Origin: Enoplolaimus lenunculus
Taxonomy: Eukaryota; Nematoda; Enoplea; Enoplida; Thoracostomopsidae
Length of the DNA stretch: 64,000 nt
Assembly (NCBI GenBank): GCA_030248215.1
Contig: JASANG010002773.1
Span: forward strand, 78,957-142,956
Direction: 5' to 3'
The notes under the pieces were generated by a model. The model was given only the letters and a program-made list of their open reading frames with translations. It did no database searches and had not been told where the DNA came from. Positions 1 to 11,219 of this stretch are shown here, piece by piece (position 1 is the first letter of the stretch; the number at the start of each line of letters is the position of its first letter). The position numbers were made by a program, and so were the translations under genes.

Positions 1-740
1 CAGCGATCGGTTTTGCCCCATCGGTTGGTTTCACCTCAACGGTTGGCTTCACCTCAACGGTTGGCTTCACCCCAACGGTTGGTTTCACCCCAGCGGTCGG
101 TTTCACCCCAACGGTCGGTTTCATCCCAACGGTTGGTTTCACCTCAACGGTTGGTTTCACCCCAACGTTTGGTTTTGCCCCAACGGTTCGTTTCACCACA
201 GGGGATCGTTTCACCCCAGCGGTTAATTTTGGTTTCAACCCAACGGTTGGTTTCAGCCCAACGGTTGATTTCACCCAACGGTTGATTTCACCACAACGGT
301 TGGTTTCACCCCAACAATTGGTTTCACCCCAACGATTGGTTTCACATTGGTTTCACCCCTACTACTGGTTTCACCCCAACGATTGGTTTCACCCCAACGA
401 TTGGTTTTACCCCAATGGTTGGTTTCACCCCAACGGTTGGTTTCACCCCAACGGTCGGTTTCATCCCAACGGTTGGTTTCACCCCAACGGTTGGTTTCAC
501 CCCAAAGTTTGGTTTTGCCCCAACGGTTCATTTCACCACAGGGGCTTGTTTCACCCCAGCGGTTAATTTCACCCCAGCGGTAAATTTTGCACCAGAGGTT
601 GGTTTCACCCTAACGGCTGGTTTCACCTCAACGGTCGGTTTCAGCCCAAGGGTTGGTTTCACACAAACGGTTAGCTTCACCGCAACGGACGATGTCACCC
701 CCATCGTTTGCTTTGTCCCAACTCTTGGTTTCATACAAAT
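1..740. repeat. 18-bp minisatellite array (left copy, truncated by window edge)
   Basis: Tandem copies of an 18-bp unit, consensus GGTTTCACCCCAACGGTT, run from the window edge and become more divergent towards the right end. Because 18 is a multiple of three and the unit has few stops, several frames on both strands stay open; these are not genes. The same unit forms the large array near 27-30 kb. The flank after this array, including the stretch CAGCAGCTTGGTAAAGCGGT, is shared with the flank of that array, and both lead into a foldback element. Confidence 0.95.
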
Positions 741-900
741 ACTTTGATTAGGCGCTTGTTGCCATGACAATAGTTTCTTTCAACCAAGCTATCTATTTAA
801 ACTCAGTATTTAGTTTAATCAGTCCTCTCATTTTTCATAACCTGGATTGGTGGATTAATGCAGCAGCTTGGTAAAGCGGTTGAAACTAGAAAAAATGCTC

Positions 901-1937
901 CAAATAAAGTTACCACCTTTAGCACATCAGCAATGTTTGTTGTGATCACAAACGACGTCTCTAATTATAGTACTAGAAAAAAATGCTCAGCACTTGAGCG
1001 AAAAAGATATGTTTCATATTCCTATTAAAAGTATGGTAAACTAGATCAGCACATTCGCTTGATGTAACCTGGAAAAGTATTAAGAAACAATAGCGGCCAA
1101 AATCATGTTAATTATTAATTTTTCTGAAACATATTGCGGACAGCAAAATTTCTGTAATATTTTTGTAAAAAACAGATGCTTTTCTTGAATGCAAAGCGAA
1201 ATTATTTCTGAAATGTAGGCAGATTTAGCTTGGAATCCATGAATGTGTATTGAAGTTCTTTACAAAACGTATTAAATTTTCCTACGGCTTTGTATTACCA
1301 TAGTTAATTGAATTTCATAAGAGCATTGTGTGGCGACATAATGGCTGTTAGAGTTTTGATGACCAATTTTGTTAGATACTTTCTGAAACAGACGTCACAA
1401 AACAAATCGCATTTGATGCTTTAAAAAGGCTCCACTTATAAGTGACTTTTGAGTTTACTCGATTTTTTACCTTTATGACAAATTATATAAATGCGCATTT
1501 CCCACCCGAGTTATTTATCTGTTTCGCTGCATAGTCACGACTATAGAAGCTCACAAATCGCACAGTATTCTGGCAACATCGATTAACTTGCAATCAAAGA
1601 GCGGTATACCTCAGCCATGTCTCTCCGACCCTAAGGAATTTCTGAAAATTCCTAACAAATCCTGTCAAAAACTTCAATGTTAGAAATAGATTTGCTGTCC
1701 GCAAGATGTTTCAGAAAACTTAATAATTAACATGATTTTGGCCGCTATTGTTTCTTAATACTTTTCCAGGTTATATCAAGCGAATGTGCTGATCTAGTTT
1801 ACCATACTTTTAATAGGAATATGAAACATATCTTTTTCGCTCAAGTGCTAAGCATTTTTTTCTAGTACTATAATTAGAGACGTCGTTTGTGATCACAACA
1901 AACATTGCTGATGTGCTAAAGGTGGTAACTTTATTTG
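901..1937. mobile_element. Foldback DNA element with long terminal inverted repeats (copy 1)
   Basis: The left arm from about 901 to 1155 reappears inverted at about 1685 to 1937, separated by roughly 0.5 kb of non-repetitive sequence. The inner part, bounded by CTAGAAAAAAATGCTC at 973 and its complement ending near 1865, matches the copy at 30681-31577. This copy has about 70 extra bases at each arm end. No transposase is visible, so it is non-autonomous. It directly follows a minisatellite array, as does copy 2. Confidence 0.9.
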
Positions 1938-2333
1938 ATTTCGTAACAGTGCCATGGAATGAATGGCTCTTTAGTCAAGGTAAGTCTGTTCCTAAGCTAA
2001 GCGTAAATGAGGGAAAAGCGTACAAGAATACTAGCACTGAAACTGCAGCACAGTTCCCGATACCTTCATCAGAATTATCCATGCAATCGTCTTTGCCATC
2101 CATTGCCCAAAATGTGTAGTAACAGTTTGTTGTTGACCGGCACGGAAAAGCTAGCGGGTTTGAACAAATTGAGCTAACTATAAAACACGAACAATGTTTC
2201 GTTAAGCAACGTTAATATTCAACTATTTGACTTGAAACGTATTATGGTGTCTAGAACAACAAGCTGACTGCGGTAAAATTGGATTCCAACAACACTATTT
2301 CTCAATGTTAAAGATCACATTTTAGATGCAGCG

Positions 2334-2486
2334 GACCATGTAAAGATCAGGGGCGCAACGTTTTTCTGTGGGACTAGAAAAGAGTGAGCTTAAGCTTTGG
2401 ACTAATTTTTAGTTTGGCTTAGACTGAGGCTTAGGTTTAGGAACATGCTTATAATACTGTCCCGCCTCTGTTCTTTACATTGGCCG
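2334..2486 (+). mobile_element. Short MITE with TTAGGC-like core (copy 1)
   Basis: Ends are inverted: CATGTAAAGATCAGGGGCG at the left and the complement of a similar sequence, TTCTTTACATTGGCC, at the right. The middle is a degenerate run of CTTAGG/TAGGCT hexamers. At least five more copies occur in the window (about 3.95, 6.29, 43.1, 47.1 and 57.3 kb). It has no coding capacity. Confidence 0.8.
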
Positions 2487-2539
2487 ATGATGCAGCCAAC
2501 AAAAATTTCTTAATACAAGAGCGGCATTTTAACTTTGTT

Positions 2540-3045
2540 AATATCAGGCTCGTTAACAATTTGTATAATGGAATATTTCCGGCATTGCTAAGTCTAATTC
2601 CAATCTTTGGCCCCAATTCTCAAATCCGTATAGTACCTGTAATCTGTTAGAAGTAATTAATAGGTTTTGTAGCTTCCGAACCACTGAATGGTGTGGTTCG
2701 CAATTGAAGACATTTTTGCGTTTGACTTGTCCTAAATTCTGTTGAGAGTTTTGAGTTTCGAAATTGCATAAGTTCGTCAGCTTGAAAACTTTAACTATAC
2801 TGTGCACTCTTACACCTTCGATCGAAGCAAGTTTCATTGGCTTTTTCTTCTTCCACACATTGCCCACAAAGTTTTCCATTCAAATCGTCGCATAGCACCT
2901 GATCTTTTGGGCAAACTGTAAACTCAACAGTTCTTCAAGTTCAATTTAATTTTTTTCATTATGTCGATGTTTGAGCAAGTTATTATTTTTTCATCCATAA
3001 AAATTAAACAATCAACGAATATTGCGATAACTTTTTCACAGAATG
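2540..3045. other. Gene-free stretch with a dispersed repeat fragment
   Basis: No convincing exon was found. Part of it, near 2620-2680, resembles the stretch near 56690-56720 (the phrase TTCTCAAATCCGTATAG and its variant), so this is probably an old dispersed repeat. An open frame of about 108 codons on the minus strand shows no recognisable motif. Confidence 0.5.
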
Positions 3046-3048
3046 TTA

Positions 3049-3390
3049 CTGTAGTGACCCGAGTAAGAGGGTGGGAGACTGATATTTATTTGGCCTCTCC
3101 AGACGGTGCCCCTTGTTATTCTGCTACGAACTGTTACTTATTTTTAACCCACGCTCCGCCACCCTTCGTTACTCTTTCAAAACTTATGTACGCTTTAAAG
3201 TTTTGAACTCAACTTTATTTGGGCCTGGAGTTATATATGCGCTACAATTAAGAACAATTCACATTTCTGGACTCTAGTTAGTGTTTAGGGACCTCATCCG
3301 ATATGGATTCTTATTTGGGATGCGGACTCTTATTGATTGGGACTCAAAATGTGAACACCTTCATTAACCCCCCTCTTATTCGGGTCTCTA
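3049..3390 (+). mobile_element. MITE of the CTGTAGTGACCC family (copy 1)
   Basis: Starts with CTGTAGTGACCCGAGTAAGAGG and ends with a decayed inverted copy, CCCCTCTTATTCGGGTCTCTA. The interior shares the phrases TATTTATTTGGCCTCTCCAGA and the repeated 'actcttatt ... gggactc' end region with copies at 7.7, 24.0, 57.8 and 62.1 kb. It has no open reading frame of note. The short terminal inverted repeats suggest a non-autonomous cut-and-paste element. Confidence 0.85.
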
Positions 3391-3947
3391 AAATACGTCA
3401 AAAAGATAATTTGGAAATATTAATACATTTTGCAAAGGTATCTGTGGAATTATTCACTTAATAAATTAAATACTTAAACGCTTAGTTCAAGTTGCAGTTA
3501 ATTTTTTTGTGAAATATTAGTATATAATCAAAGTTTTACTTTGAGAAAATTTTGACATTTCCAAAATTTCACTTCTAGTATATTATAAATGATTCAAGGT
3601 ATTATCAATACTTTGAATACGCCTTGATAGAACTCGATAAACTAACCTATTTTCGGTGCGACGCAGTTCCATCTATTCTTTTTAAATAGAAAAATGACTG
3701 AGATTAAATACCAGGACGCAATAATTTTGAGCTGATCCATAATCTGTGACGTGGAATTTGTGTTTTTCGCTGATACATTATTCCAAATAGTATTTAATAT
3801 TTTATGTTGTTTACGTTCTTTTTTCTTGATCCTCACATCGAACTTCGGACCACGGTGGACGGTAGAAAATGACACGCTCCTAAAAGTAACATGGATCAAA
3901 AAATTTGTATAGCGTTTACATTTTAAGATGGTTAGAAAGGCATGAAC

Positions 3948-4119
3948 GGCCATGTAAAGATCAGGAACGGAACGTTTCTCTGCAGGACAGCGACAGAGTA
4001 AGCATAAGCTTTAGTCGAATTTTTTGCATAGGCTTTGGTATTACCTCATTCTTAAGGTTAGGCTTAGGCTTAAGAATGTGCATATGGGTACTATTGTTAC
4101 AACCCTGTTCTATACATTT
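3948..4119 (+). mobile_element. Short MITE with TTAGGC-like core (copy 2)
   Basis: Begins GGCCATGTAAAGATCAGGAACGGAACG and ends at a decayed CTGTTCTATACATTT. The core again carries degenerate CTTAGG hexamers. It is the same family as the copy at 2334. Confidence 0.75.
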
Positions 4120-4494
4120 CTCAAGAATATTTGTTAAACAAAAAGTTACACACATGATTCAAGTAAAACTAAATCGAGCTTGTGGTAAAATTTTAGCATG
4201 AGAACATTTTACCCAAATCAAACTCCAATGAAACCACAAAGAACCAAAATCAACCAGCCAGCTGCAAATTTTGAAATATCCATGATCCTGGACGTCCAAT
4301 TGACTTCAAACTAGGTCGTTAACAACATGCGTACAAAATCGACGCAAAACCGTATGATCAGAAACAATAAAACTAAACCTGTTTTTACCGAAATAGTGGT
4401 TGAAGACTTGGTGCGAATAGTTGTCTGGACTGCGCTAAAAACCATTGTGAGTGAAGTGATGCCACACAGTTGCTTATTAACTTCTTGCCTGCAA

Positions 4495-4929
4495 CAGAGT
4501 GAGACATTACCCGCGGGTAAACGTGGGTCGGGTAAAGAATTTCAGGCGACGCTGGTGTACCCGCGGGTGAAAATTTTCATCAGGTGGGTAAAAATCCACA
4601 GTTTTACCCACGGCAAACTTGAGTTTTAAGTGGAAAACCTACGCTTTTGTCTGTTTTATTTCTGGTCAATTTCTACCCGTGCTTTATTTAACTGGGTTTG
4701 AAATTTTGTTGTTTCTAATAAAATTTCATTTGTAAAATTCTTTGAAGATATATCGCAAAACTTCATTAAGACACGAATCACCAGCGATCTTTAAAATACT
4801 TTGACTTCAGCGTGGACAAAAGGTGGGTCGAGGTTAGATCTTTTTTGCGCGGTATACCCGCGGGTCAAAAATTGTTTGCATGGGTAAAGCGCGGGTCGGG
4901 TAAAAAATCCTTACCCACTTGCCACTCTG
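4495..4929. mobile_element. hAT-like non-autonomous element
   Basis: Left end CAGAGTGAGACATTACCCGCGGGTAAACG and right end TAAAAAATCCTTACCCACTTGCCACTCTG are imperfect inverted repeats rich in ACCCGCGGGT and CGGGTAAA. Termini of the CAGAGTGG type are common in hAT elements. I could not confirm an 8-bp target-site duplication. A decayed fragment of the same family appears near 46130-46210. Confidence 0.65.
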
Positions 4930-5432
4930 GTATGCACCACCCACAAATGGTTCACCCACACATACTGGAATAACAATTTAGGCTTAGACTTTGGCTTTAG
5001 ACTCTTGACAATAACAAATAGTCATGAGGAACTTTGCGTTTTATGAAAGTAACACCAGTCGTATGCAAGAAAGTAAACAAGTACCGCTAATTGTGACAAA
5101 TGGCTGCTCAGTAACCCGGATATATTGTGCGGACAATTTTTTCGTTGCTGTGATGTCCACTTCAAAATCATTGTGTAATTGCTGGCGTACATGTATACCG
5201 TTTCATGACCACAAATCAAAAACCCAGAAACCAAAGCCTACATAATCTCGCAATTGTCGTTAAAGAACAAAACCATACTGCTGCTCAAATTACGGCTACC
5301 ACCTATTTAAATAACTGTGCTATATAAAAACTATACGTAGTTCACGTGCATGAGCGCAACCACGAGCCAGAAGTTGCGTTTGTGGGGCGAAAGCGATACC
5401 GCAACTGTTTTAGTATCATGGTTTTGTTTTCA
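4930..5432. other. Gene-free stretch
   Basis: I see no exon, tRNA or clear mobile element here. Short open frames on both strands overlap each other and carry no recognisable motif. Confidence 0.5.
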
Positions 5433-5435
5433 AGT

Positions 5436-5611
5436 TTATTTTGTCTCAGATAGCATTTTAGTTATGAACTGAAATGAATTTGTCAGTCACTAGAGGCGGC
5501 CATGCCGTCGTTTGGCGTCTCTCTGGCAACGCTCATGTGGTCGAAGTGATTTGCTTTGCGACGGCTTTAAGGGCTTCTGGCGAATCAACCGGAAACTTGA
5601 CATGTACGTTC
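5436..5611 (-). CDS. Candidate terminal exon of an unidentified minus-strand gene
   Basis: A strong acceptor (a pyrimidine tract ending CTCTAAAG) precedes a phase-2 exon of 25 codons, 5611 down to the TGA at 5533. The peptide ends VDSPEALKAVAKQITSTT and looks coding-like. An AATAAA on the minus strand lies about 95 bases past the stop, at 5436-5441. I found no partner exon upstream between 5.6 and 7.4 kb and cannot name the family. It may be coincidence. Confidence 0.25.
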
Positions 5612-5639
5612 CTTTAGAGAAAAGGAAAATGCTAATTGT

Positions 5640-6290
5640 CGCACAAAAAATACTGAAACTGAAAAAGCGTTCTGATTTTTGAAAAATCGAACAAAACTGT
5701 ACGCAATTAGAATCTATCAAATGTGTTTCTGAGTCACGGGTATGTTGAACTTGACAACGTCACCCGTTTTTAAAATTTTATGGTTCACAATGTAATTTCC
5801 GTATACCTATTCGTCGTGCCCGCGCCTCGGAAACCTATTTGCCCCATTTGACACGTGGACGTCCCAAATGCCATGGTAACAGTAATGAGCAAATATATTA
5901 CATTTTATGCAATGTAAAAATTATAAACCTGCCTGTTTCCATAAAAGGTTTCAAAGTTTTGGATAACGTAACACCGTTTGGCTAATTGAAGCCTTCTTTT
6001 ATCAATTATTATTGCCTATCTTAAAGAATGAAATGCATGGCGTACATATACAAGGGAGATTGCCACAAGAAATTCTGCCGGTCATTGCTACACCCACTTA
6101 AAAATATTTCACACAAAAGTTTTCCGCCTCCTGAAACGAAATACCGACTAAACCATTGAGAAAAAAGAAAATCATTTAGGAACTTACAGACCTCTTAACT
6201 TTTGGTACTATTAACTTTCTCTTTCGTAATTCGTTTCGATACTTTGTGGCTGTACAGTTTGTTTCAATGTGATTCATTCTGCTTGAACTT
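5640..6290. other. Gene-free stretch
   Basis: No supported feature. Both strands were read for exon motifs of the neighbouring domain families and none was found. Confidence 0.5.
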
Positions 6291-6292
6291 CC

Positions 6293-6482
6293 GGCCCATG
6301 TAAAGATGACGGGCAGACTGTTTTTCTGAGGGACTGCAATAGAGTAAGTTTAAGCTTTGGACTATTTTTATCGTAAGCTTAGGCATAGGCTTAGTCTTAA
6401 CTGTAAACTCATTCTTACGGGCAGACTTAGGCTTCGGCTTACGAATATGCTTATACTACTGTTACGGCCATGTTCCTTGGCC
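6293..6482 (+). mobile_element. Short MITE with TTAGGC-like core (copy 3)
   Basis: Begins GGCCCATGTAAAGATGACGGG and ends CATGTTCCTTGGCC. The core has CTTAGGC-type hexamers, and the layout matches the copies at 2334 and 57294. Confidence 0.75.
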
Positions 6483-6489
6483 GATCTTC

Positions 6490-7130
6490 TTAAATATTTG
6501 AGTAAAAATAAAAATCACATTGTTTACATTACGCACTTGGTTCAGACAATACATTTACACACGGTGGTGCAGGCACACTACATCATATAAACCTAGACCC
6601 ATAGTCTCAACAACTATCATCAGTTAATAATATCAAGCTCACTAACTATTGCATCTGTTGAACTCAATATTAGTACAGGAGCAGAGCAAGAGTAAATCAT
6701 ATGTAAAAATGTATATACTGAATTTTGAGAATCAGCATTCACTAGGTCAAAATTTACAGGACATATGACCAACCGGTGATAAGTGCAACACATATTTGAG
6801 AATACAAGCCCTACTTCGAACCTACTTTTCCGTGTTAAACCTTGCGTTCAGTTGTAGATTCAACCACGATTTAATGCAGACTCAGGTGAACAGCAAATTT
6901 ATTCACAATGCATTACTTCGTAAAAATGTTCATGGAACAAATTGTTAGGCAGTGCACAATATAGAATCAATTGACTGTAAACAATATGCAATAGTTTTCG
7001 GTTTTTATATATCCAAGCTACAAACTACATATAGTCTGACTTAAACGTGTGCTTGCTGTCTAATCTTCAGTTATTTCACTAGTTGCCATGTTTAAACTGA
7101 TATTATAGATACTAAGTAAGAATTTTTTCA
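6490..7130. other. Gene-free stretch
   Basis: AT-rich sequence with no supported exon or repeat family, lying 3' of the second fibrinogen-related domain set. Confidence 0.5.
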
Positions 7131-7132
7131 TT

Positions 7133-7400
7133 AACCCTTTCTCACATGAATATTTTCAATTTCATATGAGATGTAATTTCCAGGTAAGATTCGATCCCCA
7201 GTCTCACGGGTGGGAGGCGTTTACGATGACCACTGAGCTATAGAAGCTTGACGCTCGACGCCAAATAGGCTCTCACATCTTGTGGAGATTTTGCACTGCG
7301 CATATAAGTAATAAATGTCAAACGCTGCTTACAGTGTGTGTATTGCTCGTACATTATTGTATTTAGTTGCTCATAGTATACTCTATGAGTGAAAGGGTTA
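7133..7400 (-). mobile_element. tRNA-Gly-derived SINE with inverted ends (copy 1)
   Basis: On the minus strand, about 7255 to 7188 reads as a tRNA-like head: an A box TAGCTCAGTGGT, a CGCCTCCCACC anticodon region and a B box GGGATCGAATC. The CTCCCAC loop resembles tRNA-Gly(CCC). The unit is bounded by AACCCTTTCTCACATGAATA at one end and GTGAAAGGGTTA at the other. It lies about 40 bases past the stop codon of FReD2, so it may fall in the 3' UTR. A plus-strand copy lies at 32796-33062. Confidence 0.8.
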
Positions 7401-7436
7401 GTATTTCAGATTTAGTATGCGACGCCTTTCTGAAGG

Positions 7437-7598
7437 TTAGTCATTACTTTTAAAACCAACTGGACGTATACGTAATGATTCTTGTGTAATATAATAAATT
7501 GTTTTGTTATTTTTGTCTGTCCATTGAAGTCCTTTCAAATGCTGATACGCGATGCCTTCTTGAAGGTACGGTACGTTTAAATCACCCTTGGCTTGACA
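7437..7598 (-). CDS. FReD2 exon e (terminal)
   Basis: Acceptor ATATTTCAG is followed in frame by CQAKGDLN, then GLQWTD, and ends with LRIRPVGF plus a short tail and TAA. The opening Cys is the partner of the Cys 14 residues earlier in exon d, the last disulfide of a FReD. GLQW and RIRP correspond to the 'GVxW...MxIRP' end of the family. No clear AATAAA follows before the SINE at 7400. Confidence 0.88.
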   Translation of the reverse strand, partial: CQAKGDLNVPYLQEGIAYQHLKGLQWTDKNNKTIYYITQESLRIRPVGFKSND

Positions 7599-10500
7599 CT
7601 GAAATATCAGATGATATTTTGAAATTAAAATGCCTAAAAATAGAAATGGGACAGTGTTGCCTGTAAAATGGATTTCAATTAAAATTTACATTCCCAAAAT
7701 CAATTTCCGTCAGATCCATAATTTCAAAATACTGTAGTGACCCTAATAACTGCGTGTGGGTAATGAGAAAGAGGGTCCTCATTTTGTGTCCCAATTAATA
7801 GGAGTCCGTATCCCTAATAAGAGTCCGTAAGCGGATAGAGTCCCTAAACCCTAATTATAGCCCATAAATGTCAATTATTCCTAATTGTAGCGCATAAATA
7901 ACCCCAGGACCAAGTCAAGTTGAGTTCGAAACTTTAAAGCGTACTTAAGTTTTGAAAGCAACATTCCAACGTATAAACTTGCATTATATCGTTCAAGCTT
8001 TTGATTCAAGGCAAAAAACGTTTAATTCAACGGATAATTGCAATACCGGATATATATCAGTAACGAAGGGTGGCAGAGGCAGTGTTGAAAATAAATAACA
8101 GTCCGTAAGCAAATAACAGGGGGGTTCCCTCTGGAGAGGCCAAATAAATATCAGTCCCCCTCTTATACGGGTCACTACAGTACTGTTGCAATTTAAATAA
8201 TTCAACGCTAGGGTTGATCAACAGGGTAAAATTCTTAGAGGCCACGCTACGAGCATGCCTAGTATTTTCGATTTGTCAGACAGCGTATGCGTATGTTTGG
8301 GGTCAGTTGTTTTTGAACAATTTCAATGGTCAATAGTCCGATAACGATCAATACAATGAATCAAGCCTAAAATACAAACCTTGGTCAACCCAAGCGCAGT
8401 TGGCCAAATTGTGTTCCGCAATTTTACAGTTAAAATGCGTTTTTTAGAAAATGTTTCGACATTTTAAAATTGACCAATTTTGCCTAAGGTGTAAACGTTT
8501 CAAATTTTTGGCTATAACTTCAGCATATTATTCGCCTATTTGATCAAGACGCACATATTGGGCTTTAAATAAATTATCCGCATCGCAAATTTTTCAACAA
8601 CTCACAATGCTGGTGGAGCAATCTATCCTTCTAAACCCGTGTGGATCAATCCACCACTGCTTTCAAATGGTTATGGATGAATATCAAACCACGTTTTTAA
8701 CAATATAAATAACGTACATCTTCTTGAAACCACCAGCCTGATTTCCACCAAACGCCACACAAAACTGTTAATTTCGGTGAGTATTCCTGTCTATCGTACG
8801 TTGAGAACGGCTGACCATTGCTTTTGTCAAAATCACCGGCTGAAAATAACATTTTAAACACTCATTATTTACGCGAATTTATTTTAAAGATCAAGTGAAG
8901 TTTCTTGTGTTTAGGTGAAGTAGTTCGTAACTTTTTGGTTTGCAGCTTTAACTTAAATCTGTGCCAGAGGATTCTAATAAACATTTCGACTTGCCAAAAT
9001 CAATCGATGCTGTCAAAAAGGGTTGCCATTTTTGAGTGTAAGGTTTTGACCATACAGAAACTTAAGTCTATTTTCTGACTAAAGTCAAAAATTGGCGTTA
9101 TATAAGTTACAAATCGATTCAAGTTATTTCTGCAGCCCAGCTAACGACTTACACGCGTTGCTATGTTGTTTATCTACACGGCCAAGAGTAAGCGTATACG
9201 AGTCTGTTTCATTGCTAACTTTGAACAGTTTGTAGCGTACCACGTAATGTTTTAATTTGCTCGAAACTAATTCTACCAATAATTCGTAGTCTTTATCATC
9301 TTTATTGGTAATTTGATGAATAAATTCATTACCTGAAATTTTCAGACCATTGATATAGTTTTGGAGGTGGGCGACGTAGTGTATTGGTAGTGTCCGCTTG
9401 ACGATCCAAGCATTGTGTAAGCTGGATACCAGCCCCGAGTCTGTTTTCCAGTTGTTTAATTAAAAAAGGTCTGTACTTAGTCTGACAATTTATTGCATTT
9501 TATAATGCAGCAACTAGTAGTTTTTGGCTACTGAAGTTGACTAAATGAGTGTATAAGAGCTAATCATGAAATCAAGACAATATAATTGCTTTTCGCTGAT
9601 TTTCTGCTTTGTCATTTAAATTCGACAGCAACTGAACAATTTCCCTAATCTTTTCCTGCATGAATGTATTTGATTTATATCAGGCTACTATTTCCAAGCT
9701 AAGATTCAAACACACGTTTCTAGAATGAAAGGTGTTTACTGTGCACTGTGTATTTATTGCAGATCCACAGTCTGTAATTAGTTGCTCATAGTACTCTCTA
9801 TGCGGGAAAGGAATTAATCAGGACTATGGTATGGAATCCATACGTTTAAATCTAATGGCGCGGTTAACTATACAAAGTAACGTATGTTACATAAAAATAT
9901 TGACCTATCCAAAAGTTTGATTCTGCATTTCCGAAGCCAGATTTGTATTCTTTCCATCCTCGCCAAAAATCTTCACTTTCGTCAATTCGTTGTTGAATGT
10001 ACTAAAATTGAATATAAAAAAATCATCAATAAGTTTCAAATGTGTTTTTTGCACAAAACATTTCACCCATGCTTATTACAGTATCTGTCCAGTAAGTCTT
10101 AGCCTAAGTCTAAGCTAACACCTGAATACAAAACTCAAGCTGAGCCTAACTGTAAGCCTAAATGAAAGCCTGAACCTATAAGGCTAAGCCTTCCAGTCTC
10201 CAAGTCCGCCACTTTCACTGTCTTTCGACGTGCACAGCCCTATTCAAAGCAAAACTAATCTTTACGAATGACACAAGGATTTTAAATATACAAAAGTACA
10301 CTAAACAGGTATTTTACACCTATACCACTTTAACCTTAGTATTGTACGATTTAGTTCTGAAATAATCGTCAAGCGCAAGTTGAGTTATGCCGGCTTCAAA
10401 CGTTCGCCAAACCTATGTATATGACTAGATAGATTATACCAACGCTCATCGCTTCAATAATCTATGACGGGCTAACAAGAACCATGTTGCCAAAAATATG

Positions 10501-10856
10501 GTAAACTCGTTGAGTTTAACCCTTAGACGCATTCCCTTAATAAAACTTCAATGATAAGTGTCCATAATTAAAAAATGGGTATAAGGTAAACTCGTTGAGT
10601 TTAACCCTTAGACGCATTCCCTTAATAAAACTTCAATGATAAGCGTCCATAATTTAAAAATGGGTTACAGACCATAATAGGCAAACTTTAATTACCGTCC
10701 AGCCTCCACCAAACGTTTCAAAATCGCATCTAACCGTTGTAATGCACGGAAGTCCTTGAACACAACTGGCAAGTTTAATATCAAAATACTCTTCGTCTGT
10801 GGAATTATTGCTATCGTTTTCGTTTAATTGTATCGACGCACAGTCGTTTTGAATAT
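7437..10856 (-). CDS. Second fibrinogen-related domain (FReD2), five-exon set
   Basis: Joining 10696-10856, 9905-10001, 9153-9332, 8718-8839 and 7437-7598 gives one continuous reading frame of about 240 residues covering a whole fibrinogen C-terminal-like domain. FReDs are extracellular recognition modules that bind sugars, acetyl groups or protein partners. Hallmarks seen in order are GGGWT, a WKEYKSGFG block, IHQITN, a TYTLTLG strand, GWW, then GLQW and a final RIRP. The phase pattern is identical to FReD1 (entry phase 1, then 0, 1, 1, 0). No signal peptide, EGF or LDLa exon was found between 10856 and the end of FReD1 at 11772. It may therefore be an alternative C-terminal end of the upstream modular gene, or a separate gene whose leader I missed. 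It lacks the aspartate-rich calcium loop of FReD1. Confidence 0.85.
7732..8180 (-). mobile_element. MITE of the CTGTAGTGACCC family (copy 2, inverted)
   Basis: Bounded by CTGTAGTGACCCTAATAAC at the left and CGGGTCACTACAG at the right, in an intron of FReD2. The interior is the reverse complement of the copies at 3049 and 23988. The flanking TA at both ends is compatible with a TA target site. Confidence 0.88.
8718..8839 (-). CDS. FReD2 exon d
   Basis: Acceptor TTATTTTCAG, donor GTACGT, 122 nt, exactly the length of the matching FReD1 exon. The protein runs GDFDKSNGQPFSTYDRQEY and then LCGVWWKSGWWFQED. The GWW motif and Cys spacing (13 residues to the Cys of exon e) are family features. The acidic DxDND-type calcium loop present in FReD1 is replaced by YDRQEYSPK. 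Confidence 0.9.
9153..9332 (-). CDS. FReD2 exon c
   Basis: Acceptor GAAAATTTCAG, donor GTAAGT, 180 nt, phase 1 to 1. The protein has IHQITN, then YELLVELV, then KVSNETDSYTLTLG, the central beta strands of a FReD (compare 'xxLLT...YxLRVDL...FxVxxExxxYxLxLG'). The NET triplet is a possible N-glycosylation site. Confidence 0.9.
9905..10001 (-). CDS. FReD2 exon b
   Basis: Acceptor TATAATTTTAG, donor GTCAAT, 97 nt, entering in phase 0 and leaving in phase 1. The residues DFWRGWKEYKSGFG and NFWIG match the family block 'DFxRxWxxYxxGFG...FWLG'. The donor is weak at position +5. Confidence 0.88.
10500..10668. repeat. Tandem duplication of an 85-bp unit
   Basis: The unit starting GGTAAACTCGTTGAGTTTAA occurs at 10500 and again at 10585, and the two copies differ at only a few positions. 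It sits in the first FReD2 intron and appears to be a recent local duplication. Confidence 0.92.
10696..10856 (-). CDS. FReD2 exon a (first visible)
   Basis: Acceptor TATAATTTTAG, donor GTAATT, 161 nt, entry phase 1 and exit phase 0. The protein starts around NDCASIQL, has an acidic linker, then CDFETFGGGWT. That is the opening of a FReD ('DC...CDMxTxGGGWT'). The entry phase equals that of FReD1 exon 1, so it could splice to the same upstream EGF exon at 17871. Confidence 0.9.
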
Positions 10857-10957
10857 CTAAAATTATACGCGTAATAAAAGTCGTTGATTAATGTACTAGT
10901 AAATATAGTTTTATTGAAAAAATTGAATAATTGCCCTTTTAACCACTAAACTAACAC

Positions 10958-11210
10958 ACTGTAAATTCCAGTGAGTTGATTTTAACTCAGAATGAGTTGA
11001 GTCCACTCAGAACTCTGAGCTCTTAATTAGGTCTTTCAGAAGTCAGAATACTGAATCGATCTGACCCATTCTAAAGTTAATTAATCAACTCACCCGGAAT
11101 TAAGTCGGCTCAGAGCAAGTTAATATTTACCGATCTTCATTCAACAATAACCAGAAATAATAAAATTCTCTCCCTGAGTTGATTCATCAACTCATTGGAA
11201 TTTACAATGC
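10958..11210. mobile_element. Small palindromic MITE
   Basis: The left end CTGTAAATTCCAGTGAGTTGAT is inverted at the right as ATCAACTCATTGGAATTTACAATG. The interior is rich in ACTCA and GAGTT words. It has no coding capacity. Confidence 0.75.
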
Positions 11211-11219
11211 AGGCGTGTA

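Noticed and set aside
13-747. Open frames in the left satellite copy
   Set aside because: Same explanation: several overlapping frames on both strands in an 18-bp repeat.
2553-2879. 108-codon minus-strand frame
   Set aside because: It lies in a region sharing phrases with about 56.7 kb and shows no motif, so taken as dispersed-repeat sequence.
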